Source: DASWNP01 sp036399175 (GTDB lineage Bacteria; Acidobacteriota; Blastocatellia; Pyrinomonadales; Pyrinomonadaceae). From it: a stretch of 64,000 nucleotides of DNA. The position numbers were made by a program, and so were the translations under genes. Below the pieces are notes generated by a model, which saw only the letters and a list, made by a program, of their open reading frames with translations, was not told the origin of the DNA and searched no databases. Below, piece after piece: positions 18,030-26,194 of the stretch (position 1 is its first letter; every line of letters starts with the position of its first letter). The stretch covers positions 110,959 to 174,958 of the forward strand of contig DASWNP010000006.1 in the NCBI GenBank assembly GCA_036399175.1. The letters run 5' to 3'.

Positions 18030-18500
18030 TTATTTGGTTGCCGGGTTACTGGTTAAAAACAGTATGCAGTAGATGACGAAAAGGTCAGAAACTATGTGAG
18101 CTGTAAAAATGATATTCCACCACTTCTTTCTTGAGACAGTTCGGATGATAGGCTGAACATTTTCTTCCAGTGAGTTGAAGTTTATTGACTGCACCGCTTC
18201 GCTTATTTCCTTAACTATTTTCATTTGCCAGCTACGCAGATGCCAAATCCAAACTGCATTTGTGACGATGATTGATAAATAAACAACTGTCGCCGCAACT
18301 TTCCCCATTATGTTCCAGTCAGGTTTCGTCGTCAGTATCCAGCCGACGATGGCGACATTAATCGTGAGGAATAGCTGCAAAAGAACGATGAGCCAATCGC
18401 CAAATTTGAAAGAGACGGTTAATAAACTCGGCACGTCGGAAGATGCGAGACTGATTCTGCTGGTAAACATACCCAGTTCTTCTTCCGATTTCCGCATCAT
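18030..18500 (-). CDS. Small AT-rich membrane protein, unknown
   Basis: A 156-residue protein with three probable membrane helices (about 35-55, 66-86 and 130-150; WLIVLLQLFLTINVAIVGWI is the first) and a charged stretch between the second and third. Its base composition is clearly more AT-rich than its neighbours, and codon choice (many ATT/TTA/AAT) differs, suggesting it came from elsewhere. It lies 9 bases after the acyltransferase stop codon, so it may be co-transcribed. I recognise no family. Confidence 0.65.
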   Translation of the reverse strand: MMRKSEEELGMFTSRISLASSDVPSLLTVSFKFGDWLIVLLQLFLTINVAIVGWILTTKPDWNIMGKVAATVVYLSIIVTNAVWIWHLRSWQMKIVKEISEAVQSINFNSLEENVQPIIRTVSRKKWWNIIFTAHIVSDLFVIYCILFLTSNPATK

Positions 18501-18509
18501 TGCGCTACC

Positions 18510-19604
18510 TCAGAGCGCCGGGTTTAGTTGCTCCAACTCTTCCGGCCTGACCTCACGTGCCTCGCGCCGGGGTCGATAGCGGAAAGAGGCCGACCATTGC
18601 TGCGAAGGCCGCTCGACGTAACGGTAGAGCAGGTAGGCGGCGAAGATGGAGACGCCGACGGCGAGCAGGATGACGCCGATTTTGGCAAGCTCGGACTGCG
18701 CGCCCGTCGCTCTCAGAAAGACGTTTAAAGCCCTGCGCCCGACGGGGCTGTGCAGCAGGTAGAGCGAATAGGAGATGCTGCCGAGAAAATGAAAGACCGC
18801 GTTTCTCATCTGTAGAAACAGAATCGAGAGCACCGCCGCCATCCCTGCGAGCATCGAAGGCACGCCCATCACCCAGAAGGCGAGCGCGGTCGTCGCAGCG
18901 AGCAGCGCCGCGTACTGCCGCCCGCCTATCATCCCGATTCTGTACTGGCAGGTTAAGATGCCCATGAAGAAGAGCGAGATGAAGTAGAAGACGTAGATGC
19001 TCTGCGGAATGAGGAACGAGAGCGCGTTCAGGACGGCGAACGAGAGAAGTCTAGTCCACGCGTTGCGGCTGAAGACGAGCGGGAAGACGAGCCCCATCAG
19101 GAGGTAATACTGAAACTCGATGGCGAGCGTCCAGAACACGTCGTTCAGCCACGGGTAGCCGAAGAAGGTGTTGACGTAGCCGAGATGCAGCAAGACCTGC
19201 GGCAGACTGACCTCGAAGACCATCCCCTTCTGAAACGGCACGTACCATGAGAGCATGCCGAGCAGGATAATCAGCGCGAGCGTGACGAGATAGGGCGGGT
19301 CGAGCCGAGTGATGCGCTTGACGACGAAAATCCAGTAGTGCTTCAGCAGGTAGCCGCCCCGGTAGAGCGAGTAGGGGATGATGAAGCCGGAGATGACGAA
19401 GAAGACCTGCACGCCGAGCTGGCCGTAATGGCTCGCCGAGCGCAGCAGTCCGGGTTCGAGGATGTTGCAGAAATGATGAAGCGCGACCGCCAGCGCGGCG
19501 ATGCCCCTCAGAAAATCCAGCACCTCGATTCTGTTCTTCTCGCTCTCGTTCATCATCTTCGATAACAAGCTCGCAAGGCCGCTCGCTTCGCGCGCCGCAC
19601 GCAT
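18510..19604 (-). CDS. Acyltransferase family 3 membrane protein (OafA/YrhL-like)
   Basis: A 364-residue multi-membrane O-acyltransferase, expected to move acetyl or other acyl groups onto a glycan at the cytoplasmic membrane. The family signature is near the start: EVLDFLRGIAALAVALHHF, followed by LGVQVFFVISGFIIPYSLYR. About ten hydrophobic helices follow, then a basic C-terminal tail. The start at 19604 has an AGGGGA sequence upstream; the paired ATGs at 19556 and 19553 (MMNESEKN) are good alternatives and would give the family's usual N-terminus. Confidence 0.88.
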   Translation of the reverse strand: MRAAREASGLASLLSKMMNESEKNRIEVLDFLRGIAALAVALHHFCNILEPGLLRSASHYGQLGVQVFFVISGFIIPYSLYRGGYLLKHYWIFVVKRITRLDPPYLVTLALIILLGMLSWYVPFQKGMVFEVSLPQVLLHLGYVNTFFGYPWLNDVFWTLAIEFQYYLLMGLVFPLVFSRNAWTRLLSFAVLNALSFLIPQSIYVFYFISLFFMGILTCQYRIGMIGGRQYAALLAATTALAFWVMGVPSMLAGMAAVLSILFLQMRNAVFHFLGSISYSLYLLHSPVGRRALNVFLRATGAQSELAKIGVILLAVGVSIFAAYLLYRYVERPSQQWSASFRYRPRREAREVRPEELEQLNPAL

Positions 19605-19718
19605 CTCTTCCCCTGATAGATGCGCGGCGCGCTTCCAACAACGCGAACAGACATCATCTCACACGCGCCCTGCGCAGGTGAACCGGCTGCGTGCGTCGCG
19701 TGCGCTTCGTCGAAACTC

Positions 19719-20486
19719 TCAAGCGCCGCCCAGAGCTATCTGGCCGGTCGGCGTCAGCTCAAAGCGAGCGTCGAGCAGGACAAGCTCCGTCGTGCTCTTC
19801 AAAATCGGGCGGTAGCTTTCGGCCTCCATTGCCCTGACGATGCCCGACTCGAAGAGGCGGCTCGAAAGAGACTCGAAGTTTTCCAGCATGATGACCTTCG
19901 GACGAAATCTGCGCCAATCGTTGGAAGAGAGCACGTCCAGCTCCAGCCCCTCAACGTCGATGGTCAGAAAATCTATCTCCTGTCCGGGTGCGAGGTGCTG
20001 TTTGAAAACCTCTCTGAGCGCGACGGGTCGCATCTTTATTTCTTTCGAGATTGTCTCTCGAAGATTGAGACGGCGGACGTGCTCTTCGGAGAAAGTGTTG
20101 ATTGAGCTATGGCTGTCCTTCATTACGTAGTAGGTCAGCTCTTCGGATTTGTCGGAAATCGCGGCTTCGAGATTGATGTCTTCGGGGCGCAGGCTTCGGA
20201 AAGCGGACATGCTGCCGGGACGGGCGTCGATGTTGATGCCGCGCCAGCCTTTCAGATAGAAGAGATACGTGTTGGAGGCGACGGTCGGATGAAACGCCCC
20301 GACATCGACGTAGAAGCCCTCGTTCTTGAAGGCGAACAGAAAATTCAGAACCGCGTCTTCGCCGCCCGTAGAGAAGCTGAAGCCGGGAATCTCGTGGCCG
20401 AGCAGAGCTTTGATGAGTCTCTTCTTCGCGTCGGCTCTGAATTGAGCGGGCACGATTGATTTGACGAGGCTCTTGATTGTTTGCAT
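19719..20486 (-). CDS. FkbM-family methyltransferase (second of four)
   Basis: A 255-residue FkbM-type enzyme: FYVDVGAFHPTVASNTYLFY (motif I region with DVGA), GINIDARPGSM and DFLTIDVEGLELDVL, the diagnostic FkbM block. The variant DVGAFHP is typical of the FkbM subgroup found in polysaccharide loci. It lies about 60 bases downstream of a nucleotidyltransferase gene in the same direction. Target unknown. Confidence 0.85.
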   Translation of the reverse strand: MQTIKSLVKSIVPAQFRADAKKRLIKALLGHEIPGFSFSTGGEDAVLNFLFAFKNEGFYVDVGAFHPTVASNTYLFYLKGWRGINIDARPGSMSAFRSLRPEDINLEAAISDKSEELTYYVMKDSHSSINTFSEEHVRRLNLRETISKEIKMRPVALREVFKQHLAPGQEIDFLTIDVEGLELDVLSSNDWRRFRPKVIMLENFESLSSRLFESGIVRAMEAESYRPILKSTTELVLLDARFELTPTGQIALGGA

Positions 20487-20544
20487 ACGGGGAAACGACT
20501 TTCGGCGCGGCAGGGGAGAAGTCTCGCGCGATTGCTGCGGCTCA

Positions 20545-21219
20545 TCACCTGTACATGCTGTTGAGCATGGCGAGCTGTTCGACGGTATCGACGGCGAACC
20601 ACTTCTTCGGATAGATGGCCGAGACGTAGAGCTGTTCGAGCGCGATGAGCTGCCGCCAGACCGAGTAGAAATCGTCGGCCTCTTCGGTCAGCTCGTTTAT
20701 CTTGCAGGGGTTCAAAATCTGTATCCCTGAGCAGTAAATCTCCGAAGGCGTGTGGCGGTCGAGGTCTGTCACGACGTGATTTTTGTGAAAGATGTAATCG
20801 CCTGCGAGCCCCGCGACGGGGAGCACGGGGACGAGCATACAGGCCGGCTCGCCCAGCTTCAGGTAGTCTTCTTCCAGAAGGTCGATGTCGATATCGACGA
20901 CGTTATCGCAGGTGAGCACGCAGACCGGCTCGTTCAGGTACTTGAAGAGCGTGTTGTAAATCCACCAGGAGTTGCCCTCGCCCTCCGTGTTGATGACCGA
21001 GCTTGCGCCGTACTCGATGACGTGCTGCGCCAGCATCGCCTTCTTGTAGCCAACCGTGATGTGAACCTTCTCGACTCTTCTGGCTATCTGCGCGATGCCC
21101 TGCGCGATGAGGGTCGAGCCGTTGTAGGGAGCCATCGGCTTGGGAAGCTCCTTGGTGAGCGGCATCATCCTCTGGCCGCGCCCGGCGGCCATAATCAGCG
21201 CATGTTTGATAGCCGACAT
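20545..21219 (-). CDS. Sugar-phosphate nucleotidyltransferase
   Basis: A 224-residue NTP-transferase that would join a sugar 1-phosphate (or a similar small molecule) to a nucleotide. It opens with ALIMAAGRGQRMMPLTKELP, the nucleotide-binding G-x-G-x-R-M-x-P-L-T-K-x-x-P-K motif. VLTCDNVVDID is the metal site region and WWIYNTLFKYL follows. It is about 70 residues shorter than RmlA, lacking the C-terminal part, so it is not a dTDP-glucose synthase. It starts three bases after the stop of the SDR at 21223, so the two probably act in one pathway. Product unknown. Confidence 0.82.
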   Translation of the reverse strand: MSAIKHALIMAAGRGQRMMPLTKELPKPMAPYNGSTLIAQGIAQIARRVEKVHITVGYKKAMLAQHVIEYGASSVINTEGEGNSWWIYNTLFKYLNEPVCVLTCDNVVDIDIDLLEEDYLKLGEPACMLVPVLPVAGLAGDYIFHKNHVVTDLDRHTPSEIYCSGIQILNPCKINELTEEADDFYSVWRQLIALEQLYVSAIYPKKWFAVDTVEQLAMLNSMYR

Positions 21220-21222
21220 CGA

Positions 21223-22176
21223 CTACAGCTCCTCTACAGGCGGATGGTTGATGATGTCTAAAATCTCCTGCTCGGAGAGACGCTCGGTGTTGGCCGAAGA
21301 GAGGCCGACTTTGAGAGGCTGCTCGACCTTCTCGTTAAAAGTGATGATGTAGTGGAGCACGTCGTCGTAGAAGCGCTCGGAGGTGTAGGGCAGCTCCAGC
21401 TCGCCGATGAGAAATTCGTCGTTGCGCTCGCCGGGTCGGCCTTCGATTCTCTCCCATCGCCCGCCCTGATGCTGAATCCAAAGCTCAAGCACGTCGCGAA
21501 TCTGCGCCGCCTTCATTCTTCTCGACAAAACTCTGCCCTGCAACTCTTCGATGTGCGTGAGCGCCGTTCGCACCAATTTTACAGCCTCGTCAACGGTGAA
21601 GAAAAACCGGCGCATCTCGGGGCCGGTCGTGCCGATGACGCCCGTCTGCTCGTGCATCTTTTTCCAGATGGGCAAGACCGACCCCGTTGACCACGCGACG
21701 TTGCCGTAGCGCACGCAGGCGAACTTCGTCCCGGTCTTCCCGTTCATCGAGCAGAAGACCCGCTCCATCAAAGCCTTCGACAGCCCGTAGGTGTTGCGCA
21801 CGGGAGGCGTCGCCTTGTCGGTCGAGATGCCGATGACGGTCTCGACCTCTTTCTCGACCGCGACGCGCGCGACGTTCTGCGAGCCGAGGACGTTGACATC
21901 GACGCATTCCATCGGCTGGCGCTCGGCCAAATCGACGAACTTGGTGGCCGCCGCGTGAATCACCACCTGCGGCTTCACTTCCGCGAACACGTCGCGGACG
22001 GCCTCGACGTTCGTCACGTCCATCGGCAGCACTTCGCAGCCTGTGAACTGCTGCGCCAGCATGTTCTGCTTGTTATTTCTGCCCGTCAGCACAACCCTGT
22101 GCTCGTCCTTCAGGGCGAGGCCGAGCCGCTTGCCGAGAAAGCCCGTCCCGCCCGTCACTAAAATCGTCGATGACAT
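21223..22176 (-). CDS. Polysaccharide biosynthesis SDR (CapD/PseB-like nucleotide-sugar 4,6-dehydratase)
   Basis: A 317-residue extended SDR of the CapD_N type. Visible motifs: VTGGTGFLGKRL (NAD loop), VVIHAAATKFVDLAERQP (the family's HAAA-K-V block), GISTDKATPPVRNTYGLSK (Thr-Asp-Lys active site and YxxxK) and RYGNVAWSTGSVLPIW. Family members remove water from UDP-GlcNAc-type sugars to give 4-keto-6-deoxy products. It is the short, soluble form without membrane helices. It is tightly coupled to the downstream nucleotidyltransferase. Confidence 0.86.
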   Translation of the reverse strand: MSSTILVTGGTGFLGKRLGLALKDEHRVVLTGRNNKQNMLAQQFTGCEVLPMDVTNVEAVRDVFAEVKPQVVIHAAATKFVDLAERQPMECVDVNVLGSQNVARVAVEKEVETVIGISTDKATPPVRNTYGLSKALMERVFCSMNGKTGTKFACVRYGNVAWSTGSVLPIWKKMHEQTGVIGTTGPEMRRFFFTVDEAVKLVRTALTHIEELQGRVLSRRMKAAQIRDVLELWIQHQGGRWERIEGRPGERNDEFLIGELELPYTSERFYDDVLHYIITFNEKVEQPLKVGLSSANTERLSEQEILDIINHPPVEEL

Positions 22177-22326
22177 TCGTAGATTTCCCTCTCAGTTCGT
22201 CGATAACTCTCTGCGTTCAAAAAGTCAGTATAACATTCGGTCGGCAGCCCCGAGAGCGAGCCTCGCATCAGGGCTTACCCGCGACCGCGTTCGATGCTCT
22301 GTCGAAGCTTTCGGCGGATAGCAAAG

Positions 22327-23526
22327 TCACAGGTGATTGCCGGAGAGCGCGGCCTGTAGGGTGCGCATCAGCACGTCGAGCGAGACGGAGACATCGTCGA
22401 AACCCTTCCTGAAGGGCTCGCCCCGGCGCGTCGATTCGTTCTCTCCCATCAGACACCAGTATCGCTGTTCGAGACTGGCCGAGAGAAGGTAGTTGCTCGG
22501 GATTGGATGTTCGGGGTCGTGAATCTCCAGGACGATTGCACGGGGCGGCGCGAAGATTAGATTCGCCAGCCCCGCGCCGTGAACGCCCGCGATTATCTCC
22601 GCATCGGCGAAGAGCGCAATCTTCTCCCTGAGCGACAGGTTCGCGCCCTCGACGATACGGAAGCCCTCGGCTTCGAGCGCGCGTGCGACCTCCGCTTCGT
22701 TCAGCAGGCGGCGGTAGCCCGCGTCGCTGCGCGCGATGTAGAGACGTTTGCCCTCGACCGGGGCGCGCTCGCCGCTATACCTGCGTCTCAACTGCTGAAG
22801 CGCGAGCGAGTGAGTGTTGCCGGTCGTGCCGGTGAAAGGAAAATAGAGGCGGTCAACTTCGTAGCAGCCCTCTTCGAGCTGAAGCCAGCGCCCGCGCTCG
22901 ATGCCGAGCAGCTCAAGGCTCTCGGTCTGCCAGGCGGAGAGCTTTCGGGGCAGAAGGACGGGCGCTTGCGGCAGCTTGTCGATGATGCAGAGGCGAGTGA
23001 TGCAGTCGGTCAGCCAGTGATAATAGTTCGCGTGGAAGCGCGAGGCCATGACGAGAAAATCGCCGGAGAGACGCACGGGCTTGAGCAACGGGCGCAGCGT
23101 ATTGTATTCGATGTCGGCGGTGAAAACCGGCTCGGGGAAGACGCACGACTGCTCGAAAACACGGTCGTCGGGCGAGATGACGATGCCCGTCCGGGTGACG
23201 ACGCGCGCACGCGGAATGCAGGCGTTGAAGCATTCGGGCTGCGGAACTTTTCGCTTGCTCGGAAAGGGCGGGGCTTCGGAAGGAAGCGTCTGCGGCTCAG
23301 GGTGCGACGTGAAATCCTGCCTCAGCCCCGCCGGATAGACCGCTTCATACCAGCAATCGGAGGCGCTCAGTCCTCGCCTCTCTCGATACCGCTCTGTCCA
23401 ACTCTTCACGTCGGGGATGATGCCTTTGGGCGGGCCGAAAACTCTGGTCGGAATCGGTGAGCGTCGTGCTATTGCGGTGGCTGCCGTATGCAACTGGGAA
23501 TAAAGATTAATCAAACTCTGTTTCAT
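22327..23526 (-). CDS. Family 61-type glycosyltransferase
   Basis: A 399-residue protein with hallmarks of the GT61/DUF563 family: NYYHWLTDCITRLCI (about 160-175), a mid-protein LLPRKLSAWQ region and GVHGAGLANLIFAPP with IVLEIHDPEH. Members use nucleotide sugars (xylose, GlcNAc and others) and are common in bacterial polysaccharide loci. No signal peptide is obvious, so it is probably cytoplasmic. The gene stands alone between a 150-base gap downstream and the toxin-antitoxin remnant upstream. Confidence 0.85.
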   Translation of the reverse strand: MKQSLINLYSQLHTAATAIARRSPIPTRVFGPPKGIIPDVKSWTERYRERRGLSASDCWYEAVYPAGLRQDFTSHPEPQTLPSEAPPFPSKRKVPQPECFNACIPRARVVTRTGIVISPDDRVFEQSCVFPEPVFTADIEYNTLRPLLKPVRLSGDFLVMASRFHANYYHWLTDCITRLCIIDKLPQAPVLLPRKLSAWQTESLELLGIERGRWLQLEEGCYEVDRLYFPFTGTTGNTHSLALQQLRRRYSGERAPVEGKRLYIARSDAGYRRLLNEAEVARALEAEGFRIVEGANLSLREKIALFADAEIIAGVHGAGLANLIFAPPRAIVLEIHDPEHPIPSNYLLSASLEQRYWCLMGENESTRRGEPFRKGFDDVSVSLDVLMRTLQAALSGNHL

Positions 23527-23715
23527 GTTCAGACGAACCGGACGGCGCTCTCGTTTTCTTCACCGTCCGGCAAGGCCGTTGAGGGCAAGCGAATGGGAAA
23601 CCTTAACATAGCGCCCCAAATCACTCAAACGCGGGCGCAAGGGCGCACCGCTTCGTAAATAATGTTCGTCGGGATGATTTCAATGAGGCTGATGAGAGGG
23701 ATGTTGTCAGGCGAT

Positions 23716-24052
23716 TTACTGAGCCAGAAACGCGCCGAGTCTAAGCAGTAGGCGTTTATGCCGCTCGGTTGAAACTGAGCCGATAGAGCCGACAATTTTG
23801 GAACGAGGAACGACAGCTAGAAACCCCAGCCTGATTAAAGATTCTTCTTTCAAACCGCTTGCAGCAAAAGTCGGCATCGCCCGGAGAGATTATCTCATCG
23901 AAATCTTTAGCCGCCTGATGTAGCTGGGTGCTCACTCCGCAAATCAGCGCATCTCGGAAAGGCGGCATCTCTCGCAAGAGAATAGCCAGACGATTCTTGA
24001 CCATTCCATCTGCCTGCGACATAGGCACGATGACGACATCACCTTCCTTCAT
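23716..24052 (-). pseudogene. Frameshifted PemK/MazF-type toxin gene
   Basis: The first ~62 codons encode the start of a MazF-family endoribonuclease (MKEGDVVIVPM, VKNRLAILLREMP, GVSTQLHQ, DEIISPGDADF). Reading then runs into a stop at 23756 after an unrelated tail. If one base is removed from the A-run at 23866-23869 (T-run on the coding strand), the next frame continues as DFAASGLKEESLIRLGFLAV, then PRSKIVGSIGSVSTERH, ending at 23716, exactly the expected MazF C-terminus. So this is a full-length toxin gene broken by one extra base, either a real inactivating mutation or a homopolymer sequencing error. It overlaps its antitoxin gene by 14 bases. Confidence 0.85.
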
Positions 24053-24278
24053 ATTCCGGATTCGCCTCTTTGATTAAATCCAACGAATACTCCGGCTCGG
24101 CGTCGCCATAAGCCCGCGTCAAACTTTCCAGTGCGAGCCGCGCCTGTTCTTCGCGCTCTTCGTTTGAAGATTTTGGCAGCACGGTGATAATCAACTCCAT
24201 ATTCGGTTCGAGTTCATAAGGTTCGTCGAGCAAAATTTGTTTGCCGTCGAAGTGAGCGCGCAGAGTTACGGTTTCCAT
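24039..24278 (-). CDS. Antitoxin partner of the MazF-like gene
   Basis: A 79-residue protein starting METVTLRAHFDGKQILLDEP, a beta-rich N-terminus typical of small antitoxins encoded next to this MazF subtype, with a C-terminal acidic helical region (EEREEQARLALESL ... AEPEYSLDLI). It is intact and precedes the broken toxin with a 14-base overlap, the usual order for type II modules. It would bind and block the toxin and probably repress its own promoter; with the toxin broken it may be a leftover. Confidence 0.75.
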   Translation of the reverse strand: METVTLRAHFDGKQILLDEPYELEPNMELIITVLPKSSNEEREEQARLALESLTRAYGDAEPEYSLDLIKEANPEYEGR

Positions 24279-24400
24279 AAGCGTTAGTCTCCGGCAAAGA
24301 TTTTACGAGCCTTTCTTTTATTATCCAACCACACGATACGCGCGGAAACATCCGGCAATCGACCTCAACGCTCGCTTCGGCTTGCGCGTGCAGGTCGGCT

Positions 24401-25360
24401 TCACTGGGTCGAAGCTGTTTGTCCCTTATTGGGAAAGACGCTTCTCTTGAGGATTCGCAGCGGCCTGTGCAGGAGCGGCTTTCTCTGTAGCCAGCCGTAG
24501 GCGAGCCAGGCCAGATGTCGTCCGAGAATCGGGTAGAAGGTTCTGCGGTATTCGCCCGGCGGCAGAGAGAGCTTGAGATGGGTTCTGAGCGTCTTCATGT
24601 TGCCGTAGGAGCGAGGGTTTGTGAGAAACCACCACGCGCCCCGGAGCGTGAAGATGTCTCTCAGTTGGGGCGGCGTTTCGTTCGGGACGTTCCAGATGAC
24701 GGCTTTGGTCGCAATGAAATACTTGTAGCCCGCCTTCATCGCGCGATAATGAAAGTTGTGGTCAGCCCAGTGCATTGGAAGGTTGCGCCGGTCGAAGAGA
24801 CCGACCCTGCGAAAGCATTCGGCGGGGATGAGCACTCCCTGACCGCCGGGCGGGTGCTGGATGGGAAGCTCGTCTATACGGTCGATGTCGGGCGGCTGCC
24901 AAGCCTGAAACTCAGGATGCCAGGGCGGCGGGTTGCCACGCCATTCGGGGGCGTCGGAATCGACGAGACGGATGCGCGCGCAGATAACGCTCTCTGAGCC
25001 TTTGCGCCGGAAACTCTCGACGAGGCTGCCAATCGTCTGCGGCTCGACGTTGTTGTCGTCGTTGATGAGCACGACCGCGTCGGCTTCGCGGCCGAGCGCG
25101 TACTCTACCCCTAAGTTACAAGCGCCGCTCCACCAGAGGTCGCCGTCGCCGTGCAGGATTTTCACTTCGGGAAACTCCGCGCGGCAGTTTTCGACCGTGC
25201 CGTCCGTGCATCCGTCTTCGACGAGGACGACCTCGAAATTTCCGTACTCGCTCTTTGACAGATGCGCGAGCGCGACGCGCGCCTTCTGCCAGCGATTGTA
25301 GGTCGGCACGACCACCGTCAAACGAAGCTCTTCTTTTCCGGCCTCAGTGTTTGCAGGCAT
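24401..25360 (-). CDS. Family 2 glycosyltransferase (rhamnosyltransferase-like)
   Basis: A 319-residue GT-A enzyme: LTVVVPTYNRWQKARVALA, VVLVEDGCTDGTVE, DLWWSGACNLGVEYAL, and VVLINDDNNVEP, where DDN is the metal-binding motif. PGGQGVLIPAECFRRVGLFD and the MHWADHNFHYRAMKAG segment belong to the acceptor side and catalytic base. Overall it looks like the rhamnosyltransferase-type GT2 subgroup. The ATG is preceded by GTAGGGGAC, a good ribosome site. It lies five bases from the upstream FkbM gene. Confidence 0.87.
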   Translation of the reverse strand: MPANTEAGKEELRLTVVVPTYNRWQKARVALAHLSKSEYGNFEVVLVEDGCTDGTVENCRAEFPEVKILHGDGDLWWSGACNLGVEYALGREADAVVLINDDNNVEPQTIGSLVESFRRKGSESVICARIRLVDSDAPEWRGNPPPWHPEFQAWQPPDIDRIDELPIQHPPGGQGVLIPAECFRRVGLFDRRNLPMHWADHNFHYRAMKAGYKYFIATKAVIWNVPNETPPQLRDIFTLRGAWWFLTNPRSYGNMKTLRTHLKLSLPPGEYRRTFYPILGRHLAWLAYGWLQRKPLLHRPLRILKRSVFPNKGQTASTQ

Positions 25361-25365
25361 GTCCC

Positions 25366-26178
25366 CTACCTTGTTTCTTCTACTCCCGCCTCCGCCGCAA
25401 CAGCGTCCGAAGGCTTATAGAAAATCACGTCAGCCGAGAGCAGCTCCTGCGTTCGCGGGTGGCGCAGGAAGCCGACGAAGCCGTCGAGCAGAAACCCCAG
25501 CGAACGCATCGCCTCGTCAAGCTCTGTGAAGGAGGGCTGACCCTCGTAGAGCGGCTTGAAGTTGCACTCGACCATGACACGCTGGCAGCGAGAGAGAGTT
25601 TCGCGCCCGCCTTCGATGGCCGCCAGCTCGTGTCCCTGTATGTCGAGCTTCGCCAGTACCGGAGGCTTGAGCGTGAGTCCTTGCGCAACGGTGTCGAGGC
25701 GTGCCATCTCGACCGTGATTCGAGTCTCAAGCCCCGTGTGCGGCCATGCTTCCAGATGCGCGGGCAGCATCTCCTGAAACGAGGAGGAATCTCTGAAGCG
25801 CGAGACGTGGAAATCTCTTTTGCCCTCGTGGTCGCTTAAGGCGAGCTGCATCGCGTGAAGCTCGGGGTGCGTTTGGCTGAGAGCCAGAAGCTCTTCGTAG
25901 CATTCGGGGATAGGCTCGAAGGAATAGACGGTAGCGCCGGGAAAGAGACGGAAAATCTCCTTTGCGAACTGGCCGTGACTGCCTCCGATGTCGATGACGG
26001 TTCGCGGAGCCGGATGGCGAAGCTCAGTAGAACTGGCGAAAGGGTCTGCGGCGCGCAGCCGGCGTGCGCGCTCCTCAGCCGCGCTCTCGCCGTTGTCGTC
26101 CTGCCGCAGCCACTCGCGCAGGCCGAGCCTGTTATCGACAGCCGCCAGCGTCGTCCTGATGTGCCTGCGTATACTCAC
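25366..26178 (-). CDS. FkbM-family methyltransferase (third of four)
   Basis: A 270-residue enzyme with TVIDIGGSHGQFAKEIF (motif I), VYSFEPIPECYEEL, ALSDHEGKRDFHV and LAKLDIQGHELAAIEGG, the FkbM signature where Gln replaces the more usual Glu. It starts at GTG. It is tightly packed between the GT2 gene (5 bases) and the GT-like paralogue (16 bases), implying translational coupling. Probable sugar O-methyltransferase. Confidence 0.85.
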   Translation of the reverse strand: MSIRRHIRTTLAAVDNRLGLREWLRQDDNGESAAEERARRLRAADPFASSTELRHPAPRTVIDIGGSHGQFAKEIFRLFPGATVYSFEPIPECYEELLALSQTHPELHAMQLALSDHEGKRDFHVSRFRDSSSFQEMLPAHLEAWPHTGLETRITVEMARLDTVAQGLTLKPPVLAKLDIQGHELAAIEGGRETLSRCQRVMVECNFKPLYEGQPSFTELDEAMRSLGFLLDGFVGFLRHPRTQELLSADVIFYKPSDAVAAEAGVEETR

Positions 26179-26194
26179 TACAGCTCATCCTCGC

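Noticed and set aside
17967..18058. Possible attC-like site next to the AT-rich membrane gene (ATTTAAC ... GTTAAAA with CCCGGC arms)
   Set aside because: One core ends in the wrong base class, the spacers between core and inner arms are very unequal (about 4 versus 18 bases), and there is no second site upstream of the gene.
20545..21219. Identification of the nucleotidyltransferase as RmlA (rfbA)
   Set aside because: It is ~70 residues too short and lies in a different operon; the nucleotide and sugar cannot be assigned.
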